A program made the translations under genes and the position numbers. A stretch of DNA of 64,000 nt from Peromyscus leucopus. Lineage: Eukaryota > Chordata > Mammalia > Rodentia > Cricetidae. The notes under the pieces are model-generated. The model was not told the DNA's origin. It did no database searches and worked only from the letters and a program-made list of their open reading frames with translations. Location: assembly GCF_004664715.2 (NCBI RefSeq), contig NC_051086.1:73373486-73437485 (forward strand), read 5' to 3'. Shown piece by piece: positions 54,740-64,000 of this stretch. How positions within the stretch are numbered: position 1 is the stretch's first letter; each line of letters starts with the position of its first letter.

Positions 54740-54912
54740 TGTACATACACGTATGTATAGGTTCCTATAGAACCCAGAAGAGGATGTTAACCCTGCTTAG
54801 GCTGCAGTTACAAATTGCTGTGAACTGCTGAATCTGGGTGCTGAGAACCAAACTCAGGTCCTCTGCAAGAACAGCAAGCACTCTTAAGTGCTGGGCTATA
54901 TCTCCAATCCTA
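54740..54912 (-). mobile_element. B3/B2-type SINE, antisense
   Basis: TATAGAACCCAGAAGAGGAT, GTGAACTGCTGAATCTGGGT, GCTGAGAACCAAACTCAGGT and CCTCTGCAAGAACAGCAAGC, ending with GCTATATCTCCAATCC. Confidence 0.82.
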
Positions 54913-55887
54913 AAAAAGACTCACTTGTTATCCCATTAACACACCAGTCTCTACTGACCCACATTGTTGTGTAAGCCACAGCAAATTGCACCAGCCCTAA
55001 CAATGTAAAGGCTGAAACAAACATTTCGTGAAGACGCACTGTCAGAGGGAACTTGAGCAAAGAACTGAGCCATGCAGAATATACCACAGCCAAGAACAAG
55101 GACAGCTGTGTGTCAGAAACATATGTCACAGGGTCAAAATACAGTTAACATTTTACTCTAAGACTTAGGCTGCAATAGAGAAAAGTATAGTTTTACCAAT
55201 TCACTTATTCATTTCTTATGTGTAATTATTTCTTATAAGTAGGAAAAATGCTTATAGAATTTAAACCCAGAATGTCCATCCATCACAATGTCAAATGCGG
55301 TTGTGGTGAGGAGACATCACAGGAAGGATGGATCTAGGATGGAGCCTGGAAGAAGAGGTGGCTTGACTCAGTAGAGAGAAATAAGTCCTGGGTCAGCACC
55401 AGGGCATGGCTGGGAAGAATGAATACAGGAACAAATTGGAGCATGTAACAAGATTTCTGATCGGCCCGTCAACGTCAGTGTATTCACAGAGTAGGGTGCC
55501 TTTGTGGGCTACGTTATGAGGAAGACATTTCCTGCTTTCCAGTTTGCTAAGCAAAAGTCACCATTCTCTCTGTAAATAAGTCAAGCTTTAGTTTCAGTGT
55601 GTTGGGTGTGAAGGGCAGCTTGTGTTAAGTTGTGAGTTTGAGGCCCCTAGCAGGGTGAGAGTAAAGTCAGGAGATAAAAATATAGTGATACTTTCTCTAT
55701 CTAATCTGGAATAATGAGCTCAATCAATGCATCGTCAGACTGACTGACATGAAAATGAACTAGACCCCCCCATAAGCTGATTCATAGGCTCCTTTGGATC
55801 AGTCTCGTTTCTCTGTCACATTTCCCGGATGCACTTTCTACACCTTGACCTGGAAGCTGACAGAGAAGACTCACGCTCTTAAAGGTT
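54913..55887. other. Unique sequence
   Basis: No recognised gene or repeat. A C7 run lies at 55763. Confidence 0.4.
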
Positions 55888-56076
55888 TGGGAAGGGCTGG
55901 AGAGATGGCTCAGAAGTTAAGAGTACTAGCTGCTCTTTTAGGGAATTTGGGTTTGATTCCCAGCACCCATATGGTGGTTAATAACCATCTGTAACTCCAG
56001 TTTCAGGGCATCTGATGCCCCCTTCTGGCCCTCCTGGGGCAGCACACCCAAAATCATCAAATGAAATAAAGTTTAA
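55888..56076 (+). mobile_element. B2 SINE
   Basis: GGGCTGGAGAGATGGCTCAG (55893) is an intact head. TTGATTCCCAGCACCCATAT, GGTGGTTAATAACCATCTGT, CATCTGATGCCCCCTTCTGG and a GAAATAAAG tail follow. Confidence 0.93.
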
Positions 56077-56169
56077 GACGATGGGACAAAGACGAAAAGT
56101 AAAACAAGATACCATTCCCTTGATTCGCCGTGTGCCGTGACGAAAACTCAGAACTCTGAAAAACATTCA

Positions 56170-56330
56170 CAACAGTGTTTTTAACACAATACTGGCACCT
56201 CACTTCCTCAGACCAGGAAACGTGGATGAGGCACAGAGATGTTAAGAATTTTTTCTAAGACCACACAGAGGGAAGCCAGTAGCAGAGATTTGCTAAAAAC
56301 CCAAGTCTGTCAAACTTTATTTTCTGGGTA
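56170..56330 (+). mobile_element. MIR SINE
   Basis: CAGACCAGGAAACGTGGATG, AGGCACAGAGATGTTAAGAA, TCTAAGACCACACAGAGGGA and AAACCCAAGTCTGTCAAAC follow the MIR right half. Confidence 0.78.
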
Positions 56331-57129
56331 ATTTCAAGAAAAACCAATTAGGACTTGCAGTGTTAGAGAAAAGGGGAAGAGATAGGTTGTTCTGAGAGCG
56401 CACAAGAGACTCCAAAGGTGGGACTCAAGGGCTGTGGAGCAGAGAAGGGAGACGGTCTGTTACCGTTATAAATAGATGTGCACTTAGAGAAGCGTGTTAG
56501 TTTCAAAGCAAAGCCTTTGCTTGGAGAAGGCTCGGAGACAGCTGCCTGGCATTAGTAGGAAATACCCAGGCCTGGGTTGAGTGTCCCTCAAGGATCTTCC
56601 CTCTGTGAGCAGAGGCCGGTGTGCCTTTGAAACTTAGTCTTCTAAACCCTGTCTGCCCACTGGGAAACAAGCTCGTCAGAAGAACACGATCAAGGCATGT
56701 TTACCTGCCTCTTCCCAAGCAAGCATTTTATTTTCCAGAGGCTCTTCTGAGCCATTCAGGTGCATTGTAAATGATAGGAGCATGCACATTGCCATAGTTA
56801 CCAAATCAGCAATCAGTCTCCTCATCCATTTTCTCTCTGGTTGCAGAACACTGAACATGAGGATGCACCAGGCCAAGTACATGGAAAACCTTTCTTGGCT
56901 TGCTTCTCACCCCTGCCCCCAGACCCCATTCTAGTAGCATCTTAAAGGTTCCAATTCATAAGATTAAAACAGATCATAGGCTTTTCCAGAACAAGAGGAC
57001 CAATATTTCAAAATGTGAGGCTTAGCCACATCTGGCAAGCAGGAGGGTCCGGGATGGTAAGGATGGAAAGATTTGACCTTACATCTATCACATCTTTCTC
57101 TGCCCCCAGGCTTGTACTCAAGTAAGCAC
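56331..57129. other. Unique sequence
   Basis: No recognised gene or interspersed repeat. TTATAAATAGATG at 56466 is an isolated TATA-like string without other promoter marks. Confidence 0.4.
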
Positions 57130-57345
57130 TCATTCCAATCTTCATGACTAGATTAAGCTCAAACTCCATAGTTTGGCATAAAACACTATGGTTGGCCCAC
57201 AGCCTGCCTTTCCAACCTCATTACTCCTGCTTTAAGACTTAATCCATGTGACTCCTCCTCTAGGAAGTCTTCCTCACTCTATGAGATCCATTCCTGGCAC
57301 TTTCCATTGCCTTGAGACATGTCATTGCTCATCTGTCTATTCTAC
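57130..57345 (+). mobile_element. L2 remnant
   Basis: GATTAAGCTCAAACTCCATA, GTTGGCCCACAGCCTGCCTT, TCCAACCTCATTACTCC and CTCCTCCTCTAGGAAGTCTT, CCTCACTC follow the L2 3' region in the correct order. Confidence 0.68.
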
Positions 57346-57507
57346 CCATGAAAAGAAGGAAAGTTGCATCTTTACCCACGGTCTTTATCTGTGGGGCTTC
57401 TCCACAGTGGTCCTGACTTTTCTTAGTCTCCTTTCCCAGATTCTTTCCTGAGCTCTTGTGGGATGAATGTGTCATCCACACATTCCAAGTTTCTCAAGGG
57501 CAGGAGT

Positions 57508-57856
57508 CTGTTGTGGTTTGTATATGAAATGCCTTCCATAGGCTCAAGCGTTTGAACACCTGGTCCCCAACTGGTGGCTCTGTTTGGGAAACTTGTGGAA
57601 CCTTGAGAAGCTGGAGAAGATTGGTTACTGGGGGCAGGACTTGAGAGTTTATGAATTGTTCACCCTTCCTGTCCTCTGTTTCCTGACTTCAGATACAAAG
57701 TAAGTAGCCACCCCTCATACTCCTGCACCCACATTTTCTCTGCCATGATGGACTTTATTCCTTTGCACTGAAAACCAGAATAAACTTTTCATCAATTAAG
57801 TTGCTTCTCGTCAGACCTTTTGTCACAACACTAAAAAGAAAAGTAACTAATATATT
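57508..57856 (+). mobile_element. MaLR-type solo LTR
   Basis: GTTGTGGTTTGTATATGAAA, CCTTCCATAGGCTCAAGCGT, CTGGTCCCCAACTGGTGGCT, TGCCATGATGGACTTTATTC and AATTAAGTTGCTTCTCGTCA, ending AAAGTAACTAATA. It is near full length and the same family as 14310-14672. Confidence 0.88.
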
Positions 57857-57896
57857 TGGGTATTTTATCCTAGCAATGAGAAAAGAAACCAAACTT

Positions 57897-58440
57897 GTGG
57901 TGGTTAATTTTTATTGTTAACCTTATGAGATTTAGATCACCTTGTGTATGTGTGTGTGTGTGTTGGGGGGAACCATCTGGGCAAGTCTGCAGGAGATTTT
58001 GTGCATTAGATTAATTGAATTGAGGTGAGAAAATGCACCCTAAATATATGTGAGGCACCATTTGAGCACTGGTGTCCTGCTTTGCACAAAAGAGAAAATT
58101 CAGGGATCGGAGAGAGTTGGTAGGTTAAGAGCACTCACTGAACTTATAGAACAGGGTTCAGGTCCCAGGACCCACATCAGGTGCCTCACAACCATCTGTA
58201 ACTAGTCCCAGCAGATCTGACACTGTCTGCTGGCCCCTGTGGTCACCTGAACATATGGACAAGCAGGCATACACATATACTCCTTGATTAAATTAATTAA
58301 ATAAAAAAAATTAAAAAAAAAAGTTCATCTCTCTCCTGCTTTCTGACTGCAGATTCAATATGACCCAGCTGCCTCAAGCTCCTGTTACCATTAGGTGATT
58401 ATACTTTTAAACTGTGAGTCAACAGCAACTAATATAAAAC
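57897..58440 (+). mobile_element. MaLR/ORR1-type LTR split by a B2
   Basis: TGGTGGTTAATTTTTATTGT, GATTTAGATCACCTTGTGTA, AACCATCTGGGCAAGTCTGC (before the B2), then CTCTCCTGCTTTCTGACTGC, AGATTCAATATGACCCAGCT, GCCTCAAGCTCCTGTTACCA, AAACTGTGAGTC (after). It ends GCAACTAATATAAAA. Confidence 0.83.
58103..58322 (+). mobile_element. B2 SINE nested in the LTR
   Basis: GGGATCGGAGAGAGTTGGTA, GGTTAAGAGCACTCACTGAA, GTGCCTCACAACCATCTGTA, GATCTGACACTGTCTGCTGG, then an AATTAAATAAAAAAAATTAA tail. It is younger than the LTR it interrupts. Confidence 0.88.
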
Positions 58441-60348
58441 CTCAATTGTTTTTGCCATCTAGCAGGTGCTAACACCTATGCAGAATTAAATATGGCCCTG
58501 TCTACGTAATGGCATACTGGTGAGCTCTGGGTTGCATATACATGGTGATTTTTAGGATTTTCATGGAGCTGTCAAAGTTATATTGACAAAGATGTGATGC
58601 CATGGCAATGTCAACACATAGCACGCTATTAGGTGTTTGTGGCAAGGTGATATCAACAAACCTGTGTGTATGTGTTCAGAAATACAAATACCAGAGGGCT
58701 ACAGATGCCTGTAGTATTTAATACAGCAGCATGCCATACAAGTGTGTAGAGCAGGACTAATAGGCTGACCCAAATGGCCAGGTGTACAGCAGGCTCTACT
58801 GTATAGATACACAGACACTTTACGGTATTTGGAGAATGACAAAATCGCCTACCAATGTATTTCTCAGAAAGCATCCCTGTCGCTTAGTGCTATGTGGCTG
58901 TAATGAAACAGTCATCATTCTATACACTCACCAGCAACTCCTCTGCCTCTGGCTCCCTGAAGAAATGCTACCAGCACTCCCTCCTCCCTTACCTTCCTCT
59001 TCCCTGCCCACACGGACCCACCACATCCTGTTTTAACAACTCACTTCAGGTCTTACACCTGACTTCGTGGCTGCAGGCAGTTGCTCTGGTGTGGGGAGGC
59101 CTCCTGAGTGATGCCTTCTGCACCCGGGGTAGAGGCAGGACTGCTTTTGAAGCAGTTGCCATTTGGAGCCGCCACTGAAGATCAATCAGGGCCCTCATGC
59201 TTGCCAAGCTGTGAGTGGAGAGTTTGTTTCCAATCTGCCTGTCAGAAGAACACAATTCTTTCCTCAGACTTGCCTCAGGCCCAACATGACTGAAAAGAGT
59301 TGAGGAAAAGAGGAGAAAACAGAAAGGTATGAAAAAACGAAACAAAACAAAAAACAAACAAACAAACAAACAAGAAACCCAAGATGAAATAGAGGCTTCA
59401 GTCTGGTGAATCGAACCAAAGCAGTTTCCGGTCCAATCGGGCTTTTTCTGCAATGAATATTAAGCTCCTTTTTAGTCTCAGGAAAATGATCTAATCTCCT
59501 CAAACTCCTGCTTCTTTATTCACAGAGGGTTACACTGCAAATTAAATGAGGTGATGCACAGTTCTGATATTGAACACTGAACGGGAAGATGGTTGGGAAG
59601 CAAGCCCACTGACAATCACCAGGTTCCCGGGAGGAATTCTACTGCCTGGGTCATGTTGTAGTGGGGGCTTAAAGCCAGGTTAACTCAATAATGCTGATTA
59701 CCAAACGATCCTATGTTTCAGGCTTTGTATGTCCTTGCATGTAATAAGGCACTGGGAATAGAGGTTGAGAGGAACAGCACAGGAGGTGTGGGCACATCCT
59801 GCTGTACATTTTCACCCTTCAGCCCTGGGTGCATAGGAAAATTCAGCCATTACTGAGTTCCCCAGACTCCACTGTAAAATGATAGAAACACACCACACCC
59901 ACACACCCACACATTAGCTTATTAATGCCAACCCAATTGCAATGTCCAACATCCACTTTCTTCAAATTCCCAGAGTACATATGCTTCATGGCCACTTGTT
60001 CCTCTGACCAATTCCTCTTTCTACCGAGCCTAAAGTCTCATATTTATCCCTTTACTCAATTGGTTTACTCCTTTTCTTTGGACCAGTGTTGACATAGAAG
60101 ACAAGGATTTTCATTTACACCAGAATCTTCCAAGGCAACTACTTGTATTGAGTAAACTTCTTAGACATTGGAATGATGGAGGCTGTTCCAACCAGAGATG
60201 GACAGGTATTAAAGGAGTGCTTTAGATATATTTTTCTTTGAAAGTCCTTGGGCTGTTTGTCAATGTGAAACTTCTTGCAGCCTCTTCTTTGGTAGTTCAG
60301 CATTTTCCCCCACACATGCATGCATACATACACACATGTGCGTGCATG

Positions 60349-60351
<3 letters not shown>
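58441..60351. other. Unique sequence with a small (AAAC)n tract
   Basis: AAACAAACAAACAAACAAAC lies at 59352-59371 inside an A-rich stretch (59328-59375). A minus-strand frame of 135 codons (59046-59453) crosses it and is not recognised. CACCACACCCACACACCCAC at 59891 is low-complexity. No gene is seen. Confidence 0.4.

Positions 60352-60395
<44 letters not shown>
60352..60395. repeat. (CA)n microsatellite
   Basis: About 43 bases of pure CA after a CATGCATGCATACATACAC lead-in. Confidence 0.96.
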
Positions 60396-60397
<2 letters not shown>

Positions 60398-60924
60398 CAT
60401 GCTCCTCTCATTTTAACTCCATACTTTAATTATGTAGAACAGTTCAGCTATTCTGAACTCCCCACCTTCTATTGGATTCTAGGTCGATTTTTAAAAACAC
60501 TGTCTCATTAATGTGTCTGCCGAAACAAAGGTTCACCTGCCCTCGGACTCACCCTGTATCAGCACAGAAGTAATAGAAGAAGCTTTGAAATTTTGGTTTT
60601 TCCTCTTTTCTTCTCCCACCAGTCTCTGTAGCTGGGAAGAGAAAGTGCAGATTTGTTCACCCCACTAAGAAAAAAAAATACATATCCACCACTAAACAGA
60701 AAGCAGGAGTAGTTATAGATTTTGCATAATAAATAATACCTTGTTTCACAACAAATAACAAATATGTTGCTGTCCCTAGAGAAGTTACACGGTTTGCCCA
60801 TGAGCCTCATATAACCTGGGGAAGAGAACAACCATGGAGTACCTGCTATGTGCTAGATATTCTATACACATTCACTTACAATTATTCTTTACCTGCTTTA
60901 AGGTTAGCATATAAAATGATGGAT
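60396..60924. other. Unique sequence, possible short MIR core
   Basis: GAGTACCTGCTATGTGCTAG followed by ATATTCTATACACATTCAC at 60837-60875 resembles a MIR core (CTACTATGTGCCAGGCACTG) but is short and weak. Confidence 0.4.
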
Positions 60925-61140
60925 TTCTCCATGCTATTTTCATACATACATGTCTTGATACTTTGCACTATTCACCCACCTTCCTCACTGTCTTCCCTTC
61001 ACCCACCTTGTTTGTCTCCTCGCCATGTCTTCTGCTTTTATGTGACACATATTCCATTACTCTGACTCATTCTTCCCATTCTGCTCCTCCTAGAGCTCTT
61101 CTTCCACTCTCATAACCCTTTCCTACTTTCATGCCTTACA

Positions 61141-61177
<37 letters not shown>

Positions 61178-61450
61178 AAATACAACTTCTACTGTCCTAA
61201 TACGGAACATTAGGCACAATGTTTTTCCTTTGAATCTGGTCTATTTCACTTAACAGAATAATCTCCAGATTCAACAATTTAAAAAAAATGTTTTAAACCA
61301 GTCATTTCTTATGGCTGAATGAAATTCCATTGTACATATATGCACCACATTTCTTTATCTGCTCATCTGTAGAATGGCATGGTCTGATTCTAAAACTTAA
61401 CTACTGTAAATGGAAGCAACAATTACTCTGCGATGTATACATTTGGAGCC
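60925..61450 (-). mobile_element. Old rodent L1 3' end, antisense, with internal (CA)n
   Basis: TTTCATACATACATGTCTTG, TTGCACTATTCACCCACC, TCTATTTCACTTAACAGAAT, TATGGCTGAATGAAATTCCA, TTGTACATATATGCACCACA and CTTTATCTGCTCATCTGTAG are ordered antisense L1 landmarks. The (CA)n tract at 61142-61175 lies within its 3'-UTR. Confidence 0.75.
61142..61175. repeat. (CA)n microsatellite in L1
   Basis: About 34 bases of pure CA. Confidence 0.95.
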
Positions 61451-61464
61451 CTTTGTCTGGTGAG

Positions 61465-61610
61465 AGTTACATGGGGCTGGTGGGAATGCAAACATGTGTA
61501 AGCATTATGAAAGCCAACTAGAGGGCCCTCCAAAGTCTACAAATAGAGCAATCTATGGCCAAGATATGCCATTCTAGTGATTTACCCAAATAACTCAGTT
61601 TTTCTGTCAT
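61465..61610 (+). mobile_element. L1 ORF2 fragment, sense, abutting the antisense copy
   Basis: GGGGCTGGTGGGAATGCAAA corresponds to the ORF2 segment that normally lies just upstream of the text in the neighbouring antisense piece. GTGATTTACCCAAATAACTC follows as in L1 (ATACCCAAA). The orientation flips relative to 60925-61450, as in a twin-primed (5'-inverted) L1 insertion. Confidence 0.6.
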
Positions 61611-61769
61611 TAGGAAATGGTACAGAAGGCTCCCATACACTACACTCTCCATTTCCATTATTTCCAACACTTTATGTGCTATTTATCTTGTACGTATTTT
61701 GTCATGACCTAAGAATCACTATGACTACATTACCGCAGTTAAAAATCCTTCCCTTTTTCAGATTCTCTT

Positions 61770-62150
61770 GGTTTTAACCTTTTTTTCTGGCTCAAGATTC
61801 CATCCAGTGACATATGACACTTAGCCATCATGGCTTATGAAGCTCCTCTGACTATAGTAGTTTGTCAAACTTTCATTGTTCATTGACAGTCTTGAGAGTT
61901 TTTAGGAGTGCTGCTCAAGCATTTTGTAGAGTTGTTTTCAATTCAAAACTCTCTGGTGTTTCATGGAGTTGCAAGGTTTGCAGGTTTGTAGGAAGACCAT
62001 AAAAGTAGATCTCCATTCTCAGTACATTACAGAGGGTATCAGCAGAACTTTTCCCACTTGCTGTTTGTCCAAGTTTCTTGAACAAGGTTGTTTTTGTCAG
62101 GTTTCTCCATTTGCTGTGTTACTGGCCTGCAGAGTATACTCTTAATAAGA
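61770..62150 (-). mobile_element. Ancient L1 (L1M/L1ME-type) 3'-UTR, antisense
   Basis: CAAGATTCCATCCAGTGACA, CTTAGCCATCATGGCTTATG, GTTCATTGACAGTCTTGAGA, GTTTTTAGGAGTGCTGCTCA, AGCATTTTGTAGAGTTGTTT, GTTTGTAGGAAGACCATAAA, CATTCTCAGTACATTACAG and TTTTTGTCAGGTTTCTCCAT are ordered matches to an old mammalian L1 3'-UTR read in reverse. Confidence 0.75.
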
Positions 62151-62221
62151 CCTAAGGAGTACAGTGAGATTCAGGGAATACATGGACCTTCAGAGTACAT
62201 TGAGTAGTTGCAGGTAAATTA

Positions 62222-62328
62222 CATGCACATATATACATACATACACACACTCACACCTGTACACACCAATCTCTGATTGTATGGCATGGACACTTACTTA
62301 TTACTTGTGTTTACTTGGTATGTGTGTT

Positions 62329-62379
<51 letters not shown>

Positions 62380-62400
62380 GTGTGTGTGTGTGCGTGCACG
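62222..62400. repeat. (CATA)n then (TG)n repeat
   Basis: A short CATATATACATACATACACAC patch at 62227, then about 68 bases of TG (62331-62400) with TATGTATG interruptions and a GCGTGCACGC end. Confidence 0.93.
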
Positions 62401-62690
62401 CACCTGTTTCCATAGTGGCTTCAAGTTAACACTGGATGCCTTCTTCTATCCATCTTCAACTTATTTGAATTCAAGATCTCTCACTGGACTTAAAACTCAC
62501 CACCAATTGGCTAGACTGGCCACTGAACCCCTGAAATCCTCATGTCTCTATTCCTGGGTGCTGAGATTGCTCATATGCCATTATGTTCAGCCTCTATTTG
62601 TTTTTTCACTGAGTGCTGAGAAGCAAACTCAGGTCCTCCTGATTTCCCAGCATGCACTTTACTCACTATGACATCTCTTCAGACTATGCA
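62401..62690 (-). mobile_element. Long tRNA-headed rodent SINE, antisense
   Basis: CACTGGACTTAAAACTCACC, TTGGCTAGACTGGCCACTGA, GGGTGCTGAGATTGCTCATA, GCTGAGAAGCAAACTCAGGT and TTTACTCACTATGACATCTC, in antisense order. The TG tract upstream is its reversed CA-rich tail. Confidence 0.75.
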
Positions 62691-63717
62691 TAATTGTTTA
62701 ATGGACAAATAATGTTACACACAAAATCTTTATGTCATATCCCATAGTCATACTTGGCTCTTAGCACTGATGTATGGGAACTTGTTCTAGTTGAAAAGGA
62801 AATGAAATTAATTCCAGTACTTTTTCCTTCAAGAGGTATTTTTGGCAGGAGAGGAGGATGCGCTTTGACCACAGAGATCCCCTTAAGAAATGATTTGCTT
62901 GGTTATTTTGAGGTTTAGCCCAACATTTTTCTTTTGAGTGCCTCCATTGTACAAGACATGATTCTAGAAGGCAGGGAAGAGATAGCAGGAAAGTTCAGAA
63001 AGATCCTTTTGTATTGATCACTTCATTTCCAAAGAAACAAAACCATGTGGCCGAAATGATGTCAAAGTAGAGGCTGAAAAACCCAGAGCTGCTGAGACAG
63101 AGCCAGCAAGTGCTCTAGAGGCCACAGGAATAAGAGATCTGATTCCAACTAAGGGAGGCAAACTAAGAGCAGTTTCCTGATGGAAGATGGCATGTGGCCT
63201 GGGCCTTGAAAATTAGCTGTTACTTCATTTAAGGGGATTAGCTCAAGCTGAGGGAGCAACACAAAGATCTATAGGAATGAAAACTGTAGGGATGTTCCAG
63301 GAATAACAAATATATCCTAGAAGTGATATGGTCCAGAATTCATCTGTTTTGGGGAAGGCAGCCATTAGCAAATGTTAAGTGTGGAGCATTCGTGGAACAC
63401 CAGAATGTCTTCTCAGTAATTCCTCTCTTTATTCTGTAGGTCACAGAAAGTATCCCTAAAAGTGAGTTGTTTAATGGGCATTTTGAGTTAGAAGGAAGAG
63501 ACTGGAGTATATCCAATGGACAGTTCATGTGGTGGTGGTGGTGTTTTGACCAAGGGGAAACAAGAATCAATGGTATCCCATAAGATATAGAGAGGATGGT
63601 AGAGATGAAAAATAATGCAAAATTTAAGTGAACAATCAGCCATTTAACGAAGGGAGTTCTTCTCTAAGTCAGTATATTATATAATGAATTTTAGCCCATT
63701 CAAGTTTTCTTATATAT
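62691..63717. other. Mostly unique, possibly one ancient repeat
   Basis: At 63185-63300 the text GCATGTGGCCTGGGCCTTGA then GGGAGCAACACAAAGATCTA and GATGTTCCAGGAATA resembles a common but very old mammalian interspersed repeat whose name I cannot fix. A GTGGTGGTGGTGG patch lies at 63530. No gene. Confidence 0.4.
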
Positions 63718-63898
63718 TTTTGTTTTTGATGCTTCATAACAATCTTTTGAGGTAGATGTTATTCATCTGCCCTTTCAAGATTGTGGGAAAATAAGGTTTA
63801 GAAAAATCTGATGATCTTATATGAGGCCCCACAGAAGCAAGCCATAGGGCCTGGATTTGAACTGCCACACAGAGTGACTCAAGTGTCTGACCTCTTGG
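63718..63898 (+). mobile_element. MIR SINE
   Basis: CATAACAATCTTTTGAGGTA, GATGTTATTCATCTGCCC, GGAAAATAAGGTTTAGAAAA, AGGCCCCACAGAAGCAAGCC and GGGCCTGGATTTGAACTGCC follow the MIR core and right half. Confidence 0.82.
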
Positions 63899-64000
63899 GA
63901 TATTCTGCGTCAGAGCTAAGTTTGTAGACTGGTCTCATGTGTTCATGTGTGAAGCATCTATTTGTGGATCACCCAGGGAAGATGTGTCATATCATGGTGA

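Noticed and set aside
56466..56480. Second TATA-like motif TTATAAATAG
   Set aside because: It has no downstream ATG in good context, no GC-rich proximal elements and no splice donor nearby.
59046..59453. 135-codon minus-strand frame
   Set aside because: It crosses an (AAAC)n tract, giving a Leu/Phe/Val run, and has no recognised domain.

Overview
This 64 kb window is ordinary-looking mammalian chromosomal DNA from a rodent, most likely a cricetid (deer mouse, hamster or vole group). The evidence is the repeat content: B1, B2, B3-like and ID-type SINEs, a URR1 DNA transposon, rodent-type L1 3' ends, and many MaLR-type LTRs. The B1 tail form (CAAAGCTACACAGAGAAACC, then CTCGAAAAACC) and two LTR families are ones I associate with cricetid genomes. 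The species is inferred and not proven.

I find no protein-coding gene that I can identify. All long open frames are either readings through microsatellites or of a length expected by chance in 64 kb. The only gene-like signal is at 13.64-13.99 kb on the plus strand. A CACCC-type box and a good TATA box lie about 90 bases upstream of an ATG in a strong Kozak context, and a GTGAGT donor follows. It may be the first exon of an unidentified transcript or a chance arrangement.

Layout. 0-12 kb: microsatellites ((GA)n, (CA)n, (TATC)n, (CT)n and a rare pure (CG)n run), L1 remnants including an antisense rodent L1 3'-UTR, a MER5A, and SINEs. 12.3-12.7 kb: a B2, then a recent B1 with a perfect 16-bp target-site duplication whose 5' end carries a (GGC)n expansion. 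13-18.6 kb: largely unique DNA with the candidate promoter. 18.7-20.8 kb: an old L1 interrupted by a B1-like SINE and URR1, a 27-nt B2-head insertion, and a piece of a cricetid LTR. 22.7-27.1 kb: a complete solo LTR with a 6-bp duplication, then a cluster of MaLR LTRs. 27.4-27.6 kb: an AT-rich, homeodomain-motif-rich unique block that could be a conserved enhancer. 29.3 kb: a perfect 26-bp inverted repeat. 34-38.2 kb: an L1 3' end, a B1-interrupted MaLR, a solo LTR, and a short defective class II endogenous retrovirus on the minus strand with both LTRs, a tRNA-Lys-type primer site and a polypurine tract. 39-42 kb: a 125-bp direct duplication and antisense ancient L1 pieces. 42-64 kb: AT-rich unique DNA with scattered MIR, L2, SINE, MaLR and L1 fragments, including an L1 with an orientation switch near 61.45 kb.

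Nothing here forms a multi-gene system. The items most worth checking are the GGC-expanded B1, the TATA/ATG/donor cluster, the minus-strand retroviral element with its inverted solo-LTR neighbour, the perfect inverted repeat and the tailless B2-head insertion. Family names for interspersed repeats come from recall of consensus sequences, not from a database search. Boundaries are accurate to roughly 10-30 bases unless a target-site duplication fixes them.
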